Positions 52,601-61,600 of a stretch of DNA of 64,000 bases are shown piece by piece; the first letter of the stretch is position 1; every line of letters begins with the position of its first letter. The notes under the pieces were generated by a model, which worked only from the letters and a program-made list of their open reading frames with translations, made no database searches and was not told where the DNA came from. The DNA is from Omphiscola glabra. Taxonomy: Eukaryota > Mollusca > Gastropoda > Lymnaeidae. The position numbers were made by a program, and so were the translations under genes. The DNA lies in NCBI GenBank assembly GCA_964017045.1, contig OZ024804.1, forward strand, positions 26,948,348 to 27,012,347. Reading direction: 5' to 3'.

Positions 52601-55600
52601 ACCAAATATGGAGCCTTCTCCTCAGGAGTAAGTTTTCTCCACAGCTTGGCAATTTGCTTAGATCTCTCTGACCAATCTGAAAACAAATAAAGCAAATTTT
52701 ATTATAATGAGATCACAGTCAATTTTAAATTTTTAAAAAAAAAATTAATAATTTAACATTTTAGTCAACATACAAACTAAAACAAAACATTGAAACATAA
52801 GAGATTTATATAAGAAAATGACAAAATTATATTTTAACAAATAATGATTTATCTTTGAGAATCATTTAACAGTTTTTTTTTTTTTTACAAAATCATGTTT
52901 GCACCAATTTTAAGTTAAATTTATTTCATAAAACTTTTTTTTAAACTCAGATAAAACATTTGCCTTCTGCATTATGAAACATTTAAATTTTAAATTAATT
53001 TTTTTTAATGTACAAAAAAAAAACAAGGATAACTGACCAGGATATTTTTGTTTCAAATCTGGATGACACATGTTGACATAAAGCACACATGAGATTGTGG
53101 CCTGGTCTCCCATCTCCTCCTCCTGCTCCCATTTTAGAATTGTCCTTTTGTTACTATCGCCAACATCTTCATCAACCATTCCCCATGGGGGGATGGAACC
53201 TGGAGGCCCTTGGGGGCTTAAGCCAGATGTAAAGTTCTGGCCCATCTGCTGTCTGTTGAAAAAAAAAATGCGGTGAAGTTTAAAATTTTGTTTACACATC
53301 TACTTAAGAAATGGCTTGAAAAATCTAAAATACTATCTATAACATTGTAATCATTGGTTATTAAATTATTTCATTTCCCCATTCATTGACTACTGACTGT
53401 GACTAAAATTGTAAGTAACCAATTTTGTTACTTCCAAGATAAATACTTTTAAAAAGTGTGATTTTTTAAGAAATAAATAAAAAAAATTAAAATTTAAAAA
53501 ATGGCGTGACTTTTTATATCAGATATTAATTTTTTATAATGAATTTTTCAATGTTGAGTTAGAGGTCTTTAAAAAATCCTAAATATGGATAACTCATAGT
53601 GAAATCACACAAAAAACTTACTGGTATGTAGAGTTGAATGGCATTCCAAATGGGGGCAAACCAGAAGGGCCTGAAGCAGACTGATTTCCCATTGTGCCTC
53701 TTATTCCGGGGCCACCCTGAGATGGAGACATACCCATAATTGGGGCTGTATGTTGAGGGGGGCACTGAGGTGGTCCTGAGCTGGGTCCTGGAATTCCCGA
53801 AGGAAGCGACATGTGGAATGGTCCTGTGGATTTATTTATATAATGAAAACTTTTTTTCCCCTCTTATCTAATATATACTGATGTCATTTACTGTGCAAAT
53901 ATTGATTTTTTAAAAGCAAACTGTCAAACTCCTGTTTATACTAGATAGGTTAATTAATCAAGTTCTTTCACATTTTGTTATACGGCGTACTAGCACTGAT
54001 AATAATAAATGCAACTTTAATATATAATGTAAATTCAGACTGTTAATTCCATTTACACATGTATTGTGCAGCTCGCTATCAGAGAGAAATAAAACACGAC
54101 CTCCTTCCACAAAGTTCTTTTCACGACTGCCGCACTACTAAAACATGCGTCACAAAACAGACTAATACGTCATAATAAGCATAAAAATATGTCACCAACT
54201 CAAGCGCAGGAAGAATGTTCACTAACTAATTAATCTATCAAAAATAAACTGTACGTAATCAAACATAATATCCAGTCTCAATAATTTTTAATGAATGGGG
54301 AAGGCACAATGTTGTTGAGATGATTTAGAGCAGTGGTCCTCAACCTTCCTTATGCAGCGACCCTTTAATACAGTTCGTCATGTTGTGGCGACCCCCAACC
54401 ACAAAATTATTTTTGTTGCTACTTCATAACTGTAGAGTATATGTGTTTTCCGATGGTCTTAGGCGACCCCTGGGAAAGGGTCATTCGACCCCCAAAGTGG
54501 TCGCGACCCACAGGTTGAGAACCACTGGTTTAGAGAAAGATATGACCCTCTGTGACAGTGCATGAGATAGTTAATGCTTAAGGACAATGGTCATATAATT
54601 CTATTTGTCATTTGCCTTCATGGACGGCTGGATTGTTGACAAAGCTTATCCTTCCTATTTACAATAAGTAGTACCCAGTCCATATCTTAATAAATGTCTA
54701 AAATATTTTAACTACTCTGCTCACCTGCAGGGGTATTAGAGTCTCCATGCTGATTTGTATGAGAGTCTAGGACATTGGAGAATATATCTTCCACTGTCTT
54801 ACTATCAAAGTGAACTAAGCCTGAAATTAATATAATTTTAACAAATGAATTTTTTTTTAATTCAATGTTGGCTTTCAAAAAATTATCAGTTAGTGTTTAT
54901 TATTATATTTTAATTATTATTTCAAAATATCTAAAGAAAATTTTAACCTCAATGGTTCCCCAACTTTTCTGTACTTGCTGTCTTTTTTCTATTATTTGTA
55001 TCTATCTAAAACCCCATTTTAAAGAATGATATAGTCAGAGTTTTTAGTTCCACATAGAAGTCATTTCACTTCCTGTTGATTAAATATTCTTCAACCATTC
55101 ATTTTTTATTCAGTTCAAATTGTTAATGTTTTTTTAAAAAAAACATGACTCATTTACTATAAGAGCAATTTTTTGTTTTCAGTTTACAAACGGAAATAAA
55201 AACATTCATTGATCATGCGTGAAAATTGTGTAATTATTAAAATGGAAACCAAATAAATATGTTACAATAAGATTACCAATACAAACTTCATATTAAATGA
55301 TTTACCTGAGTATTTACCTGCAGAAAATATGTTATCGACATCGAAGCCTTTGGCAATATCAGAGTTGAGCATGTTAGTTATATTATCTGGCAATTCACTA
55401 GGTTTGCTGGGAACTGGGTCTTTACTGGTCACAGTCTCCATGCCATCTAAAGACAAGCCTGAGATAGTGAATATATTTTAAGACATATATAATGAAATGG
55501 CAAAAGTTAACTCTTTCAAACTTGGCTGTGATATTGCAATGAGTTTTACACAAATGGAAAATTAGCATACAATTGCTCAGAGTCTTCTATGTAGGTCTTA

Positions 55601-58600
55601 AGGTAGGCAAATGTCTCTTAAATGTTAGTATTATTCTTTAAAATTAATCACTTAAATTTATGTTTAAATTATAGTTAAATAGAATTACTTGATTTAATAT
55701 AGATAAGTAATGGATGAATGAATAAGTGATAATTATTTATTGTGATAATTATTTATTAACTACCTTCATCTTTCAACTCGTCGTTGATGAGACTAAAAAT
55801 GTCATCATTTAAAATTTCTTTCAAGTCTGTCTCGTCTGCACGATAATCACAAAATTAAAGAATATCAAAACATGGACAAAAAAGGGAAGTAACAACTAAT
55901 ATGGCATTATTATGCATCCGACTGAAGTAATATAAAAATGTAAAAAAAAAAATGGGTGGAACACTTGAACGAATTACTAAAGAGAACTCCACCCACACAC
56001 ACACCAGATATACAACCAGAAGATTTACAAACAGAAGACAGTGTCCCAAAAAAAAAGGAAGAAATAGCCTTGGCTATCAAGCAGCTCAAAATAGGGAAAG
56101 CAACAGGACTGCATAAAATCACAACAGAGATGATGAGTGCAGATATAGATACAATAGTCAAGATGCTGCACCCTCTGTTTGAAAAGATATGCAAAGAAGT
56201 GAGAGTTCCAAAAGATTGGAAAGAAGAATACCTCATCAAGATACCAAAGAAAGGGAATCTCAGCAACTGTGCTAGCTACAGAGGAATAACACTGCTGTCT
56301 GTACCAGAAAAGGTTTTTAACAGAGTTATTTTGAACAATTGAAGGATCAGGTTGACACCCAACTTGGAGAATTAACAGGCTGGCTTCCGCCCAAACAGAT
56401 CATGCACAGATCGAACTACAAACTACGAATCATTGTAGACAATTCTATTGATTGGAACTCCCCCCCATACCTAAAACTATCTACTAAGAAAAGGCCTTTG
56501 ATAGCCTGGACAGACAAAGCTTGGGGGCACTTCTCCAGCATCATGGGGTACCAGGAAAATTAGTCAGGGTCATTAAGAGTTCTTATGAAGAAATGACATG
56601 CAGGGTGATACTTGAAGGTAGACTCACAAATGATTTTAAAGTGGAAACAGGAGTCAGTTAAGGATGTCTCTTGTCCCCCTATCTATTCATCCTTGCCATT
56701 GACTGGATGACAAAATACACAGACTAAAAGAGGAATGGGATACAGTGGACACCCTGGGAACAACTGATTGACCTAGACTTTGCAGATGACATTGCTATTC
56801 TGCCCCCCAACCAGCAACAAATGCAGGAAAAGACAAAAGATGTGGCCACCATGTCAGCGCAGCTCAGACTCAATATATATAAAAGGAAGACAAAGGTCAT
56901 GAAGGTAAACTCAGCCAACCAAGAGGATATCTTTCTGGCAGGAAATGCAATGGAAGAAGTGGAGGCCTTCACATACTTAGGCAGAACAATCGACATAAAT
57001 GGTGGATCTGAAGTGGATGTAAGGGCTAGAATTGGAAAGGTTAGGTCAGCATTTGTGCTATTAAATAAAATATGGGAGTCAAAGGAGCTGACTCTGCAAA
57101 CCAAAGTCAGAATTTTCAACACAGATGTAAAAACAGTACTACAACTGCGAGAATTACGCAGAAAGTAAAGACCTTCATAAACGCTTGCCTTAGAAAGATC
57201 CTGAACATCAAGTGGCCAAACACCATCACCAACAAAGACTTACTGGAAAAGACATACCAGGAGTCTATTGCTGAAGACATCATAAGGAAAAGAAGGAGAA
57301 AGATAAGGCACACTCTTCAAAAAACCCCAGATAACATCACCAGACAATCCCTAACATGGAATCCATTGGTAAAAAGTAAGAGAGGAAGGCCTAAGTATAC
57401 ATAGAGATGCAAGCTAGAGGCAGACACACAAAGTATGGGAAACACCTCAATGCAACTAGAAAGGAAAACACAGGACCGAGATGAATGGAAAATTCTTGTA
57501 GATAACCTATGCCCCAGACGGGGTACAAGGCATAAGTAAGTATCTGAAGAATATGGGGTACAGTGCTTTATAAAACCAATAATAATAATAATATCTATTA
57601 ACATATCTCGCTCAAATACCACCCACCCCAAGTCATCTTTTTTTGGCATAAAAATCTAGTAAAGGATAATCTATAACCTTTTTGAAATATATTTTCAAAA
57701 AAACATTTTATTTGAAAAAGATTTTAAGCTGTCATTTCCTAGCAGAAAAGAATAATAAGGAGCCTCGTGCACCGTTGTTTCAAGCTAAAAATGTTAGTTC
57801 ACATAAAATATTTAAAGTATCTTTAAATTATCTTTGAGTAAAAAAATATAACTTTACAGCTGAATGTTACAATTATTATATAACTTTATAGCTGAATATT
57901 ACAATTATATAACTTTATAGCTGAATATTACAATTATATAACTTTATAGCTGAATATTACAATTATTATATAACTTTATAGCTGAATATTACAATTATTA
58001 TATAACTTTAGAGCTGAATTTTACAAATGTTGGTGTCCTATTGCAAAACCTGCTGTCACTTTTAAAAAAAAATGAGTTATCTATCTTGGCTGGTTAATTA
58101 AGTGTCAATCTACAGTATTTTGTGTTTTAAATGATAAAAAAGACTTATGTAAGTCTAAAATTCACCATTTAAAAATACATAAATGCTATATTCGCTATAT
58201 AAATTAATTTACAAAAACTCATTTTTCTCTAAATGAAAAAGAAGTTACTTAGCAGGGTTTGCAATTGGACTCCTCAAATATTCTCAATTTAAAAAGCATC
58301 CCTGATTAAACTTACCTAAACTGTGGATATCCTCACCCTGTTCAGAGCCTGACATTGATGTCGCGGGCCTTGGCAGAGTACCAGTAGGTGGCACAGGAAC
58401 AGGTGTAGATGCCTCTATATCTGATCCCATTTTCAAAATTGGCACATCTGTAAGAAAAAATCAAATTCAAAAAGCTTTACACTGTGAAACCCATTAATTC
58501 AGGAGAACAATTTAGTGCAGGTGGTGGCTTGTTGTAAATTAGCAAGAACTACAAACAGTTAGTGGAAAAAATATGCTGCTTCCTTGTGACAGAAAATTTC

Positions 58601-61600
58601 TCCTTACAAGATACATAGCCTTGTGTGCAGCCCAGTAAACATTTGCATGGGAAAAAGAGGAACAGCATTGTATTGAGTCACCAAGGGGACACATAAAATC
58701 TACAAACCTGCAGCAGGCAGCATTTTCACTGGACTGGATCTATCTTGGTCTGAATCTGATTCTGTCTTCAACAATCCTTTTGTGGACTCTTTTGTCTGTT
58801 CCAGGATACCTTTTCCAAAGAATGCTTCCTGAATAGGACAAGTTTGATTTTTTTTTAAGGCCAAATGAGACTTAAGGAGATTTTATTTTTATATAAAAAC
58901 ATTTTAACTCTTTCCGTGCCAAGCCCCTATTTATCGTAGATTTGACTGGTCACGCTTGTGCCAAGCCACGATACATCGTCGAAATTTATTTATATAGTTT
59001 ATTTCCTTGCCTGTGGCTATTAATCCGACTTTTTATGTTCTTAAACAAAGGGTAACTCTTCCTACTTCCTTCCTGTTAGAAGTAGGGCATGTTTACATGT
59101 GTTTTTTCTAATAATAGTTCAATTTGTGTTGAAACTTTTGTAAACAAAGCAATGGCCACGCCTACTCCAGGCCAATCAGCTGTTGCTAGACCACGTAATA
59201 ATCAAGTTTGCAAACAAAAGAGCTTTTATTGCTAATTATTGATGCTGAAACAGCAGACAATAACCATGAATCATTTGAATCTGATTACAGTGATGATTTT
59301 GAGCTTTCTGAGCATCCTGATGGGTCGGTAAATCCCAAATGAAAATAGTAATACAATGGCGAAAGTGATAGTAGTAGTGGTGATTGTCTGCACTTTCATA
59401 AAAATTTCAAAACATTTTTAAAATTAAAAAAATACCACAGATGCATAGAGCATAGAAAAAGGATTACATTAACACCAAGATCAACTTTCTAGCTCAAGTG
59501 GTTCAAAAGTTATGTGTTTTTTTTCAAAATCACTTTGTTGCTATGGCAACAGTGAGGCTTCAGATAATACTAAACCTAACATTACAAAAATGTGTATAAC
59601 TCTGTCACTAAATATTTTCAAAATATAAAATGCATTATGATAAAAAATGGAGATACTTTCTGAGGATTGAAGCAGAATAGGATACCAGCTACACAGACCA
59701 TATGGTAGTCTGGTAAGTTCAGATTTGGGGCACTATTTTAAAATAATAAAATAATTTGATCTCATAATATTACCAGTAAAACTTTTACTATTGTCAAATT
59801 GTTTTATCTGTTACATATGATTATTCTCTGTCTAATTTCCTTTAATTTGATATGAAATACATATATTTTGCTAAAAGACAAGTATTCATAATTAATTAAT
59901 AGATAATAGCACCCTAAAAAATTTCCACTGGCCGAAAACTGGTCTGGCACGAACGTGGAAAACCCCCTGGCATGGAAAGAGTTAAAACTGAAACCTTAAT
60001 CTATATCAAATTTTTTTTTTCCCACTGAGCAAATGAAAAAGAGGACATGAGCTAACCTGCATGTAGAAAGGAAAAGCTTCCTCTAATTTGGATTTTTTAA
60101 CTTTCCTTCTCCTCTTGGGTTTATCCACTTTTTCTCCAGCTTGATCTGCACCTGTGAACCAGGATATATTGTGTTAGAGCAAACAGTTTTGATGAACCTT
60201 ACATAATTATACAACTTTGGATGCTAATAATACTTAATAGAAAAAATCAACGAAGATCATACAAACATCAGAAATAAAAACATTTATGGCAAATAATTCT
60301 CAAGTATGTGTTCAATATAAAACAGCTAGATACAATTGTATAACCATTTAAATTTATTTTGTTGACAAAATGAAATATACATTAACTCCAAACTTATTTA
60401 ATTCAATTTTTTAAAACTATCATTGAGCCTTACCTCTTAAGATATATTACAAGGTTCTTTAAAAATGTAAGTGTTTTTATTCATCCATTACCTTTCTCTT
60501 GGTCTTCTTGCTCCTCATAGGAAGCCTGTCGCTTGGCCAACCATTGCCTTGACCTTTGTCTTACAATAAAACCCCCAACACCTGGGAAAACATTGAAAGA
60601 TGTTTAATTTTTGTTTGTTTGTTTGATGTCAACCACATGTTCTTAATCTGAAAGTTTTTAGCAATGAAAGAAAAATCATCCTTTTCTAGGCAGAATGAAC
60701 AAATGAAGATATTTACCAAGACCAAAAACTCTTCTGGGTTTCCGTTTCTTCACTCCGTCTTCCCCAACTTCATCTTGTGCTGCCTGATCCATGCTCTCCC
60801 CTACAGCTCCTGACATTCCAGAAACAGATGGATCTTCCGGTTCATCTAGTTCTATGGAATTTACCAACATGAAATAAAAATTACTTTCAGACTTAATTAA
60901 GTAACGCTTAAAATGAAATTATTCTTGAGGAGTTGATATTCATAAAGTCCAATTTTTTTTAAGTTGACAAAAGTAAAATTAGTAGTAGAACAATTGCAAA
61001 CTATTGTAGCATCCTAGGTTATATTTCTCTAAAATTACCGTCTATCTTTTTTGTTTAAGATTAAGGTATCACAGCAAACTATTGTTACCCTTAAATCAAA
61101 CACTGCTTCCATGTTATATTATGTATGCTAAATTAATCATATATGGCACAAGACCCTCAAAAGTCTGCATCCTTTCAAACTTTTTAAAAACCATGCTATC
61201 TCATAGCGATATAATGATCAAACAAAATAATAATACTTACGAGATGCCCTTCTTGGCTGCTGCGTAGGCTTTAACTTTTTGGGGTTTGTGATGACTTGTT
61301 GCCTTTGCTTTATCTGATTGAGACCACTTGCAAACAGATACACACCGTCAACAAAAAACTGTCTCGGGGGTTCTGGAACCGGTTGTAAAAATGGCATAGG
61401 CGGAGGTGTTGGAGCCCGCTCTTCTTTTGGTGGAGATGGAGGTGGTGGTGGAGGTGGGGGCACTGAAGGAAAAAAGTATTTTTATTTTTAACAAAGTTTT
61501 CTTTTTTGTTGCTAAATAAAATATTTCTAAATGTAAAAACCTAATAAAAATTCAAATCAATAAATACCAAATAAATAAGTCAACCATTTAAAAAAAACTA

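Noticed and set aside
54950..54985. CAATGGTTCCCCAACTTTTC as another hAT end
   Set aside because: A short resemblance only. No partner end or target duplication found.
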